A stretch of DNA of 64,000 nucleotides from Schizochytrium sp. TIO01 (taxonomy: Eukaryota; Sar; Bigyra; Thraustochytrida; Thraustochytriidae). The translations under genes and the position numbers were made by a program. Numbering within the stretch: the stretch's first letter is position 1; each line of letters opens with the position of its first letter. This document shows, in pieces, positions 31,199 through 39,571 of the stretch. The notes under the pieces are model-generated. The model was not told the DNA's origin, made no database searches, and worked only from the letters and a program-made list of their open reading frames with translations. The stretch lies in assembly GCA_004764695.1 (NCBI GenBank), contig SMSO01000036.1, positions 888,001 through 952,000 of the forward strand, written 5' to 3'.

Positions 31199-34100
31199 AT
31201 GCCTTGGCGTTATCTAAATAAAGTGAAGTATCATTTAAGAATAATCGAACTCATAAAATCAACCTGCTATATAATATTGTATAGTTTTTTAATACATTTA
31301 GAAAGCACCTCCCAGTCAATGCTTTATCCATTCAAGGACAGCTGTCCACAAAGCTCCTCGAGCTCGCCTACTCTATGTAATGCGCACATGCGAACCATTG
31401 AGAGACTTGCCTCAGAGTTATACAATAACGCAACCATCTTAAACAGTGATATACACAACATAAGGCCAGACTCTTCGGGTACGTGTAGACCTCCGAGAGC
31501 TGTGTACACGTCAGGGACTTTGACAACAGAGTCCATACTCGAAACTGAATTAAAGATCTACATGAGTTCGCTATACTCGATCGAGACTACGCTCGAAGCG
31601 ACGGAGGCTGACCTGAGCATGAACAAACGCGGACAACGACGACCTAGAAGATTCAAATCTCACAAAAAAAGAGTTCATCCTGAGCCGCAGCTCATGCCAA
31701 ACATGAAGTCTGCCCTCGGAAAGTGCCTTACCCCTGCATCAGCAGCATTAAAAACATACTCAGGTCCCAAGGGGCTTGAGCATATAGAAAGAGTCGAGAG
31801 TAGCACATCAATCAACTCAGCAGTACCTGGTGAAAGTTTGGACCAGAATCTGGGAGATGTGGCTCTCCGTGGAAACAACAGAACATCGATATCTTCCATG
31901 ACAAAACCGTCCCTCATTGTAAAAATACAGTCTCCTCAATTTACCGAAGCTCCAGAAAGTAATTTTGAGGATTCAAAACAAATACTTTTAAGACCATGTA
32001 ATCCAGACTCTACACGAACAAAGCATCGCCGCAATAAAAGTACGCCAAAATTTACTTCACGAGAAGACCTTAAGAAAATAAAAGAAGCTCATGCTGCTCT
32101 TGAGGCATCGGCTAGAGCAAAAGTAGCCGTGTTGCGTGCTGAACAACGCAGAGTTGAGAAAATGAGAAAAGAAAAGCGAGCAGATAAAGAGCTTGAACGG
32201 AAAGCACAGGAAAATAGGAGATTTAAAGCTACAATGTACAATGACATGGCAGAGAGATCTCCTAATGTTCATGGTGATGAAGGGACACAATCAAAACCTC
32301 CATCAACAAATGCACATAAAAAGCGTAGTGTGAAGCCACTTATTCACCAACAGATGGATAGAGAGTGGTGCAAGGTGCAACAGCCTGGCTGGCGCAGAAC
32401 CTGGGAGATTCTCGAGCAGGGTTCTCTAAGCTCTGCTGAAATAAGGCAATCACCCAGATCTGCAAGTTCATTCTATGCACAAGAAGCCACTTATAGTAAA
32501 CAACTAAACTTTGAGCAGCTCTCCTCGGCTTCGTCGGATGAGCACTCGCTTCTGCCTGATTCCAAAATTCAACCTGTCAGTGCAGATCTTCATTCTTCAT
32601 CCCCTACGAATAGATCGAAGCCTCACTGTTCACATTCTCATGGACTGGGTCCTGAGCATACCCTCATTACGACATCAAATCACCTTACCAATAGTAAGTC
32701 TTTGACAATACCAGAAAACAAATGCAACAGCTTGCCTGCAACAGATCGGATGGTTTATTATCCGAATCGACACGAACGTGCATCAAGCTTGGAAGGAAAC
32801 ATTGCATACGAGGAGCCATCTTTTAATATGCATGATGTTTCTCTTCGTTCAAAATTGCATCATTACGCTCATTGCATGCCCCAGACATCTTGTACTTCTG
32901 AAAAAACTCCCGTATGCGCACCAAATAATCCTGGCGAGGAACAGCCAGTCTTCACTGCTGAAAGTTTTGCCCCAAAGAGAGGCGATATAAATGCAGCTGA
33001 ATTCGATATTCCTCATCTTGGCCAAAGTGGAACAGATACTCAGACAAATGTCGAAGCCGGTCTTCATGTGAGTCTTGATCATTCTATCCAAAGAGTTAAA
33101 AGCGCAAATGTGATCAATACTAATCTAGAAGTTGAGAACAACTTTGCTAATCATGTTCAAACCAGTAGTGCAGAAAAATTGGATGACAGGGACGGTATTA
33201 ACAGTGCATTTCATCGCACTGATCAAAATGACATTAACTCTGGCTGTAGTCAAGTCTTTGTAAAAGATCTAAACATATGTGTGGGGATAGCTACCTACAA
33301 GCAGAACACAGCTGATCTCATCAGTAAAAGTCATGATACTAGAGGTAACGATGCAATCTCTAGCTTTGACACAAATAAGGTTGGTGATGATAATTGCATT
33401 GATATAGGAGATACTGAGCCCTTCGAAAACCTCAGAAACATTGCAGACGTCCAAGTAGCTGAGAACTCTGAATCCTATGAAGATTGCAATTATTGTAGTA
33501 AACATCGTGGCAATTGTAAAGTCATTGAAGATAGCGACAATAGTGAAGATGTCGAAAATTTAAAAGGTACTATGGAAGTCGAAAAGGGCGAGCATGGCAA
33601 AGGTGGCAACAACGACAACAGCACCAACGCTGGCATCAACGACAACAACGGCGACGCTGGCAGCAACGACAACAACGGCGACGCTGGCAGCAACGACAAC
33701 AACGGCGACGCTGGCAGCAACGACAACAACGGCGACGCTGGCAGCAACGACAACAACGGCAACACTGGCAGCAACGACAACAACAGCGACGCTGGCAGCA
33801 ACGACAACAACAGCGACGCTGGCAGCAACGACAACAACGGCGACGCTGGCAGCAACGACAACAACGGAGACGCTGGCAGCAACGACAACAACGGCAACGA
33901 TGACAATAACGGCAACGATAACAACGACGGTAATGATGGCAACGATGGGGAAGATGGCGATGATGACTATGACCACGATGGTGATGATGACCAAGATAGC
34001 GAGGATGGTGAAGGTGATAAAGATGGTGAGAAAATTGTTCAGGATATCAAAGACCGTAAAAGTGAAGCCCAAGAAAATTATAAACGTGATCAAAATTTCC

Positions 34101-36283
34101 AAGTTGGTGAATGCGGTCCAAGTGGTGAAAATGATCAAGCGAGTCAAAGTCAAGATGGTTTCGATAAAATTGAACCTGGCACCAGTGTGAATAAAAGTTT
34201 GAAGGCTATGGAGAGTCCTGATAGTCGAGAACTTCCTCCTGAGGCCTTGGGTTGTAAGAGTTTGACACTCTCTACAACGCCTCAAGAAGACATTGAGGCC
34301 GCTGAAAGTAGTAGAAACACTACCAGAGGCTCAGAATTCAACGACAAAGCTAGTTTAACTGGAGAATTGCAATATGCAAAAGAATGTCAACTTCAAGCAG
34401 AAATAAGTACTACGTTAGAGAAGCATGGGCCAACGCATGCTGAGAATATCCAAGTAGATTCTGCGTTAATTGCCCCCTTCGTGGCAAATGCCAGCACCTG
34501 TAAAATTAGTGGTGCAAACAAAAGACTTGTTGAAGTCCACACTGATATCAGTATTGGGACAAGCTCGGCTAAAACGTCCGCCCGAAGTGAGAATAAGCAA
34601 AATGTCGAGAGTGCTGTTATAAATTCTGAAGGAACGGAATTCTCAGAGCTGCAAAGTAACTTTACGCAAACGGTGGAGGTGTCTCAAAGTCAGGGACTTG
34701 CTCAGAGTCGTTATGGCGTACCTAATCAATCAAGAAATAACGACCATGACCACAACCCTGACCTATTAAATGCAATGAAGACTCTGTTACATAAAGAAGA
34801 AACAACGAAGATGCCCCCCCCACCCTCGAATCATGAAATTGATGATGACGAAACTCAGGAGTTTTCTAACCAAATTTCGACTGACCAAGAGAAGGAAGCT
34901 GTTAAATCACAGTCACTCGGCGCTATTCAGTCTCATGAAACGACTAATGAAACGACTAATGAAACAACTAGCATTGAAACAAGTTTGGAAATGGTTTTGA
35001 AAACAATGGACGATTTAGAAAATGACCTTGTTTCAGAATCTACCAACGTCCAAACAAGTCTCGATGAAACCAGTTTAAAATGTCAAGGACTCAAAGAGGT
35101 TCAGCAAGATGATAATCATGATAGCTCGACGAGAAGTTCACATAGTGTGAATAGGAATAGTGAAGGGGCTGCTTTTCAAAGGAGAACCTTAGAAATCTGC
35201 AATGTACTCGATGAATTGACTATCCAAATGAAGCGCAAGGCTAAATTTCTTCCCTGGAGTGATACCTTGGAAGCTGAGTATCAGGCTTTGTGTCTGGGAA
35301 AACTGGTGGAAACCCCCCTTGACAACAGCGATTCGATAATTAAACGAGAACCGGGTCTTAATGATTCTTTATATACAGCAGCGTCATTAGCTGCAGAAGG
35401 AGCTCTCGCGGCAGCTGAAGCTGCTCGAGGAGCTGCTACCGCTGCACAGGGGGCTGCGAATGCAGCAGAAGGGGTAGTCGCTGCTGTAGACATGGTTCTT
35501 AGCTTCTCCGACAGACACTCGAAACAACATCAAGGGAAGAAAGAGAGTAAGGAAGGGGACACCCGTTGCACTACAGCTCGAGCTGGATCTGATGATATGT
35601 TTGAAGGAGATTCCTGCGTTCCGGTATTCGAAACTTCTCAGGATAATCATTCACCATCTTTTCGAGATACAAAAGCTGAACTCGAGAGCTCGGATATTTC
35701 TTGTACAAATCAATCAATCGCTCAGAAATGCTTTCCTGTCGATAATGTTGGGAATGGAAATAAAATTCCCAAGGATGTTGAGATTCATGCTCCTTTGAAA
35801 GAGCACAGACAACAATGTCATGATCAAAACTACTCAGAAACATGCGCAAATACTACTTTAGAGCCACATGATATGATAGTGGCTTCTGTAAATGAGAGCA
35901 TGGCTTCAAAAAAAAATGTTCAGTTAAGGAGTTCAGAGGCTTTCCCCTTTGACAAGAATATTATAATAGGTATGGGCAAACGGGAGAATAAGAACGAGTC
36001 CTCGGATCTAGAGAATGCAATACTTGCTGAAGATGGTCTTGGTATGCAACTTTGCTCATGTGAAAACGGCAATGTCCCATGTCATCAATCTAAAGCTTCT
36101 ATTAAATGTCAGCAACTTGAGATATGCTCAGTAAAGGCACTACCAATGTCTAGCCATCAAAATTCTTTGGAACCCCAGGTTCGAGAATTGATCTCAAATG
36201 AGTCCAAAGCTGAAGACATAGCAAAAACAGATAAGGTATGGCTTAAGTCAGCTGTCTCGAACCGACGTAAGACACTCTGGTAG
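31199..36283 (+). CDS. Giant disordered protein with Asn/Asp-rich coding minisatellite
   Basis: 1694 aa from the first ATG; an ATG at residue 41 (31319) is also possible. The first 40 residues are hydrophobic in part (IIELIKSTCYIILYSFLIHL) and AT-rich, so they may be a membrane anchor or untranslated. The rest is mostly disordered. A basic, Lys/Arg-rich helical segment lies at about 285-340 (KVAVLRAEQRRVEKMRKEKR). Ten 9-residue repeats related to NDNNGDAGS follow at about 805-894, then an Asp-rich run (about 905-940). An Ala-rich amphipathic helix is at about 1395-1425 (AAEGALAAAEAARGAA). No enzyme motif is seen. The 3' end may be spliced to another exon (see 36459-36689). Function unknown. 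Confidence 0.68.
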   Translation: MPWRYLNKVKYHLRIIELIKSTCYIILYSFLIHLESTSQSMLYPFKDSCPQSSSSSPTLCNAHMRTIERLASELYNNATILNSDIHNIRPDSSGTCRPPRAVYTSGTLTTESILETELKIYMSSLYSIETTLEATEADLSMNKRGQRRPRRFKSHKKRVHPEPQLMPNMKSALGKCLTPASAALKTYSGPKGLEHIERVESSTSINSAVPGESLDQNLGDVALRGNNRTSISSMTKPSLIVKIQSPQFTEAPESNFEDSKQILLRPCNPDSTRTKHRRNKSTPKFTSREDLKKIKEAHAALEASARAKVAVLRAEQRRVEKMRKEKRADKELERKAQENRRFKATMYNDMAERSPNVHGDEGTQSKPPSTNAHKKRSVKPLIHQQMDREWCKVQQPGWRRTWEILEQGSLSSAEIRQSPRSASSFYAQEATYSKQLNFEQLSSASSDEHSLLPDSKIQPVSADLHSSSPTNRSKPHCSHSHGLGPEHTLITTSNHLTNSKSLTIPENKCNSLPATDRMVYYPNRHERASSLEGNIAYEEPSFNMHDVSLRSKLHHYAHCMPQTSCTSEKTPVCAPNNPGEEQPVFTAESFAPKRGDINAAEFDIPHLGQSGTDTQTNVEAGLHVSLDHSIQRVKSANVINTNLEVENNFANHVQTSSAEKLDDRDGINSAFHRTDQNDINSGCSQVFVKDLNICVGIATYKQNTADLISKSHDTRGNDAISSFDTNKVGDDNCIDIGDTEPFENLRNIADVQVAENSESYEDCNYCSKHRGNCKVIEDSDNSEDVENLKGTMEVEKGEHGKGGNNDNSTNAGINDNNGDAGSNDNNGDAGSNDNNGDAGSNDNNGDAGSNDNNGNTGSNDNNSDAGSNDNNSDAGSNDNNGDAGSNDNNGDAGSNDNNGNDDNNGNDNNDGNDGNDGEDGDDDYDHDGDDDQDSEDGEGDKDGEKIVQDIKDRKSEAQENYKRDQNFQVGECGPSGENDQASQSQDGFDKIEPGTSVNKSLKAMESPDSRELPPEALGCKSLTLSTTPQEDIEAAESSRNTTRGSEFNDKASLTGELQYAKECQLQAEISTTLEKHGPTHAENIQVDSALIAPFVANASTCKISGANKRLVEVHTDISIGTSSAKTSARSENKQNVESAVINSEGTEFSELQSNFTQTVEVSQSQGLAQSRYGVPNQSRNNDHDHNPDLLNAMKTLLHKEETTKMPPPPSNHEIDDDETQEFSNQISTDQEKEAVKSQSLGAIQSHETTNETTNETTSIETSLEMVLKTMDDLENDLVSESTNVQTSLDETSLKCQGLKEVQQDDNHDSSTRSSHSVNRNSEGAAFQRRTLEICNVLDELTIQMKRKAKFLPWSDTLEAEYQALCLGKLVETPLDNSDSIIKREPGLNDSLYTAASLAAEGALAAAEAARGAATAAQGAANAAEGVVAAVDMVLSFSDRHSKQHQGKKESKEGDTRCTTARAGSDDMFEGDSCVPVFETSQDNHSPSFRDTKAELESSDISCTNQSIAQKCFPVDNVGNGNKIPKDVEIHAPLKEHRQQCHDQNYSETCANTTLEPHDMIVASVNESMASKKNVQLRSSEAFPFDKNIIIGMGKRENKNESSDLENAILAEDGLGMQLCSCENGNVPCHQSKASIKCQQLEICSVKALPMSSHQNSLEPQVRELISNESKAEDIAKTDKVWLKSAVSNRRKTLW
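33611..33880 (+). repeat. 27-bp coding minisatellite, ten units
   Basis: Ten units of 27 bp encode NDNNGDAGS and close variants (NDNSTNAGI, NDNNGNTGS, NDNNSDAGS). Units 2-5 and 9-10 are nearly identical. The unit length is a multiple of three, so copy number can change without breaking the frame. Open frames through the repeat in other registers (a Thr/Ala-rich one on the plus strand, Val/Ala/Leu/Ser-rich ones on the minus strand) are a consequence of the repeat. Confidence 0.95.
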
Positions 36284-36458
36284 ATCTTTATATAACTGCC
36301 GGTTTACCTAAAAAAGTAAACATTTGCAAACTAAATAAAATAGCAAACATGACAGTATTATCGTGAGCATCATGCTAGCTTGCGTAGCATATAATTTATA
36401 GTTTAAGTTTTATAGTAAACTTCTAGTATGATCAATTAAAGTTGAATGAGTTTTGCAG

Positions 36459-36689
36459 AGAAAGAGCTGTGATATTGCACCGGCAGAATCTAGATTATTA
36501 GTCACAGATGCCAAGATTGCTTCTAAAATAAGAAAGAATGGAGTAATATATGTAGGTAAGGTCAATAACTCACATGGTGTGAATGAGTTTTTGAAAATAG
36601 CTTCGGTTTCAGGAAAACAATGTTGGCCCTATATGCTGACAAAGAGTGAAATTCGTTTTCTGAACTTTGGATGCTTAAAGAAGGGATGA
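36459..36689 (+). CDS. Possible alternative last exon of the minisatellite gene
   Basis: A GT donor at 36236 (AAG/GTATGG, codon phase 0) and an acceptor TTTTGCAG ending at 36458 would remove a 223-bp AT-rich intron and join in frame to an open stretch of 76 codons ending TGA at 36689. The alternative is simple read-through to TAG at 36283. The exon has reasonable coding texture (VTDAKIASKIRKNGVIYVG) but no recognised domain, and it lies only 14 bp from the end of the convergent cereblon gene. This is a proposal from splice signals only. Confidence 0.3.
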   Translation, partial: RKSCDIAPAESRLLVTDAKIASKIRKNGVIYVGKVNNSHGVNEFLKIASVSGKQCWPYMLTKSEIRFLNFGCLKKG

Positions 36690-36703
36690 AAGGTGACTTG
36701 TCA

Positions 36704-38197
36704 TTAGGAATGGCGTGGCTCCGGTAAACTTGATTTGAGCATTGACCTAAGTAGGCCAAAAAACACGGAAGGGCGCAATCTTGGAGTCACAGCTTCGTAT
36801 TTCCATCCAATATGGAAATTGCATCTCCTACATGCAATGCAAGTCCACGCATAGCCGGGGAAATACGTGTGCTCTGTAGTAGTTTCACCAAGCTCGAAGT
36901 AGCCTTCAACTTCATTAATAGTAAGAAGTTGGTGGGTATAACCATGTGCATTCATAAAAGAGCCAGTAGCACCATCTGTAGACATAGAAATGACGTTCGA
37001 AGTTGTAGCAAGCTGCGCATTACAAAAGCCACAGTAGAGTATTTCTTCAACCCCTTCAATATGCTCCAGAATTTTTAATAAACGCTTTTCAGTCGAATTG
37101 ATTTCTAATAGAGAACGTACTGTGCGCATGTCCAAAGGGAGGTTTCTTGCAAGCCAGTAAGAGAATCTCTCGGTTTCAAATCTTGTAGTAGGGAGTAAAA
37201 GTCCTTCTGACGTCTCACTGAGCCCGAATGGTTTTAGGAGACGCGCTCCTAAGTCAACAATGCGCGAGCAAAGTGCTATAGGACTATAAATATTGTGTAC
37301 AAACGAAGGAATGGAAGTAACTCCTAGAGCTACTTGACCAAAGTTTCCATTATTCTCATCAGGAAGGACCCGAATGCGTGCAATAGCATGAAATTGACCA
37401 CTTGGGATTTCAAGCTGGATGAGCTTGAACCGAGATACCCCGTAAATAGTAACATCTGCCCAATCCCTTTCCTGATCCATCGTGTCGCTTCCATTCGGGA
37501 TGCGAGGCGGAGATGGAGAAACCACAGACTGAAGCTGCGCCAGGGTGCCAACGCGGCCAACGAGGCTACTATCTGGGCCAGGACGTGGTCCACAATCAAG
37601 ATGTCCAACAAATCTTGGAAACCTAATCGAATCCCCAAGTGTGACTAGGGATTGATCGTCCAGACCCACAATCATTTCGCTGGCAAATTCAGAAGAAATT
37701 CGTATCGGCATTGTCTCTGATGGCATCAAAAGTATGTTTCTAAAGAGGAGGACACAGGCAACAACTTCCTCCCCGGGTACAGGTAGCCCATCATCAGAAT
37801 GGTGCCAGAAGAGACTGTCTTTGTGACTTTTCCTTGTCTCTGATCTACTGTGCACCTCATCGAGGTCATTTAGAGAATCATCATCACTATCACAATTTGC
37901 GCTCCCATGTACTCTGTCCTCTTCGTGTTGCGTGAATTGGGCCTCCCGTACATGGCTCTCCTGGCCTCCTTCAACATCTACACCAGCAATGTCTGTCAAG
38001 TTGAGAGCCTCTCTTCTTGTTTCTTCTAAATTCACCAGGGACTGTCGCAGACCTAGATAGGTATGTTGCGCAGGTAAAGAGGCGTCAAAGAGTTGAATAT
38101 TCTCTTCTTCTTTCTCTTCCGCATGTTGTTGTTGTTGGTGGGGGTCTAGCAGCTCCACCTGTTGTTGCTGCTGCTCTTGCTCTAGATAAGGATCCAT
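36704..38197 (-). CDS. CRBN: Cereblon (LON-like domain plus CULT zinc domain)
   Basis: The 497-aa protein would be the substrate receptor of a CUL4-DDB1 ubiquitin ligase. A disordered Gln/Glu-rich N-terminus (1-135) precedes a LON-like domain beginning VVACVLLFRNILLMPSETMPIRI (about 143). The C-terminal CULT domain is at about 384-490. It has zinc cysteine pairs CGFC and CRRC, HGYTHQLLTI, the signature EHTYFPGYAW, and HIGWKY, ending with FFGLLRSML. In human cereblon the ligand cage is W380, W386, W400 and F402; here the equivalents are Tyr, Trp, Trp and Tyr. The histidine matching H378 is kept. The ATG at 38197 is chosen; the frame extends 7 codons further without an ATG. Single exon, convergent with the minisatellite gene. 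Confidence 0.88.
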   Translation of the reverse strand: MDPYLEQEQQQQQVELLDPHQQQQHAEEKEEENIQLFDASLPAQHTYLGLRQSLVNLEETRREALNLTDIAGVDVEGGQESHVREAQFTQHEEDRVHGSANCDSDDDSLNDLDEVHSRSETRKSHKDSLFWHHSDDGLPVPGEEVVACVLLFRNILLMPSETMPIRISSEFASEMIVGLDDQSLVTLGDSIRFPRFVGHLDCGPRPGPDSSLVGRVGTLAQLQSVVSPSPPRIPNGSDTMDQERDWADVTIYGVSRFKLIQLEIPSGQFHAIARIRVLPDENNGNFGQVALGVTSIPSFVHNIYSPIALCSRIVDLGARLLKPFGLSETSEGLLLPTTRFETERFSYWLARNLPLDMRTVRSLLEINSTEKRLLKILEHIEGVEEILYCGFCNAQLATTSNVISMSTDGATGSFMNAHGYTHQLLTINEVEGYFELGETTTEHTYFPGYAWTCIACRRCNFHIGWKYEAVTPRLRPSVFFGLLRSMLKSSLPEPRHS

Positions 38198-39121
38198 TAG
38201 TTCTAGGTTAAGCTTCACAGCAGTGGCGCCAGACTATTCCAGGCCACAACTTGTACGAAGTGAAGATTCTTTAAAAAAAATGAAGTGAAGGGAGGGTTCG
38301 TAGCTAAAGTTGGGGAGGAACTGGCACAGAATAAGTGGAGCTGCTGGATGCGGCAAGTAAGGGTTAACCGCTTTACAAGAGGCAGTAAGCTTGAGAGGAA
38401 ACAGTAAATTGGCTCTCGCGTGTGCACCATGCGTCACGAGTTAGCGAACCAGTGTTGGAATGAAAGAGATGTATTTCTGTTTTGTGTGTGGGTCTTGGGA
38501 TAGATAGACAATGATATTCACTTAGCAACGCAAAAGGGCTATCTAGTTACCACTAGTAGGTAGTACCATACCTTTTAATGTCTATAACTAGTACTAGCAA
38601 GCAGTATCAATGTCTAGTATTAAGCTACTCCTTGTCTTGGGTTAAAATTTTAAAATTAAACTCACAGCAATCACCGGCGAAAGTACTTCTACTTGGGCAA
38701 AGGCTCTACACACATACATTTAAAAAAAAACACGCCTGAATTGGATAATCCTTGGTAAAGAATAATGCAGTTTTTGCGCGCTTTTGCTACACAAATATGA
38801 GCAGTTGATTGCCTTGTTTCCACTTGAGTTTCATTATCTTGCATCATTGATTCTATTTTTCTAATACTGATGATACTCTCTAGAGTATTCTATAGTCATA
38901 AGAGGGAAATAGTAGTAGATGGTAGATAGTCAGTAGTAAATTTCAGAGTTCTGCAATTTAAAGGTGGTGTCACATGCAGGTAGACATGGATGTAGACGTC
39001 TGCAGAAGTGCTCCTGGTTGAGGCAAAGCTGAAGCATCGCGAGGATACTAGCTTGTAGGGAAGACAGAAAGTGTATCACGCATCTAGCAAAGAGCGACGT
39101 ATAAATTGAACAGCAAACGAC
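38198..39121. other. Divergent intergenic region, cereblon / LRR gene
   Basis: About 0.9 kb with AT-rich stretches and GTAGTAGATGGTAGATAG near 38920. It is a probable bidirectional promoter region. Nothing else is recognised. Confidence 0.6.
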
Positions 39122-39571
39122 ATGGCGACCGTCAATTCAATTGCAGCAGCGGCAAAGACAGCTGCTCGAGGCGAAAAGGTACTTCGTCTCTTGCTAGCAG
39201 AGAGCGTCGACCTGCAATGCCGAAACATAATGTGCGAGAAGCTTGAAGAGGCTTGCGTTTGTCGGCTTGCTCGATTTGTAACGCAAACCCGCTTGGTTGA
39301 TTTGATAGAGCTCGATATTACAAGCAATAGGCTTGATGTTTTGCCAACAACTGTGTTTGAGGAATTGCCAGCGCTTGAGAAGCTTGTACTGGCGAAGAAT
39401 AATCTTCGTACTGTTCCGGAGGAGGTTTCAAAGCTTTCCAACCTTCAAATATTAGATATTCGAGAGAATCCGATCGAGTCTTTACCTACTGAAGCAATAG
39501 CATCCTTACCAAAACTTGAGCAGCTCTTTGTACAAGGATTATCACCCGAAATCGTCGTAAGTTGTATATGA
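39122..39571 (+). CDS. Small leucine-rich-repeat protein, possibly a first exon
   Basis: The 149-aa frame has a helical N-terminal cap (residues 15-60, VLRLLLAESVDLQCRNIM), then three to four LRRs of the LxxLxLxxNxLxxLP type: LIELDITSNRLDVLP, LEKLVLAKNNLRTVP, LQILDIRENPIESLP, LEQLFVQG. Such LRRs are protein-interaction surfaces; no catalytic part is attached. A consensus splice donor GTAAGT at 39557 lies exactly at a codon boundary four codons before the stop. The last residues (VSCI) may therefore be intron, with a further exon downstream that I could not identify. A TTCTAG acceptor 35 bp away is in frame for 16 more codons, but that intron is much shorter than the others here. Confidence 0.68.
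   Translation: MATVNSIAAAAKTAARGEKVLRLLLAESVDLQCRNIMCEKLEEACVCRLARFVTQTRLVDLIELDITSNRLDVLPTTVFEELPALEKLVLAKNNLRTVPEEVSKLSNLQILDIRENPIESLPTEAIASLPKLEQLFVQGLSPEIVVSCI

Noticed and set aside
33560-34285. Long open frames on both strands across the 27-bp minisatellite (Thr/Ala-rich on plus, Val/Ala- and Leu/Ser-rich on minus)
   Set aside because: They exist only because a repeat whose unit is a multiple of three has no stops in several registers. The gene frame 31199-36283 accounts for the region.
36267-36458. Alternative donor GTAAGA at 36267 for the minisatellite gene
   Set aside because: Joined to the same acceptor it is in phase 1 and runs into a stop after four codons.
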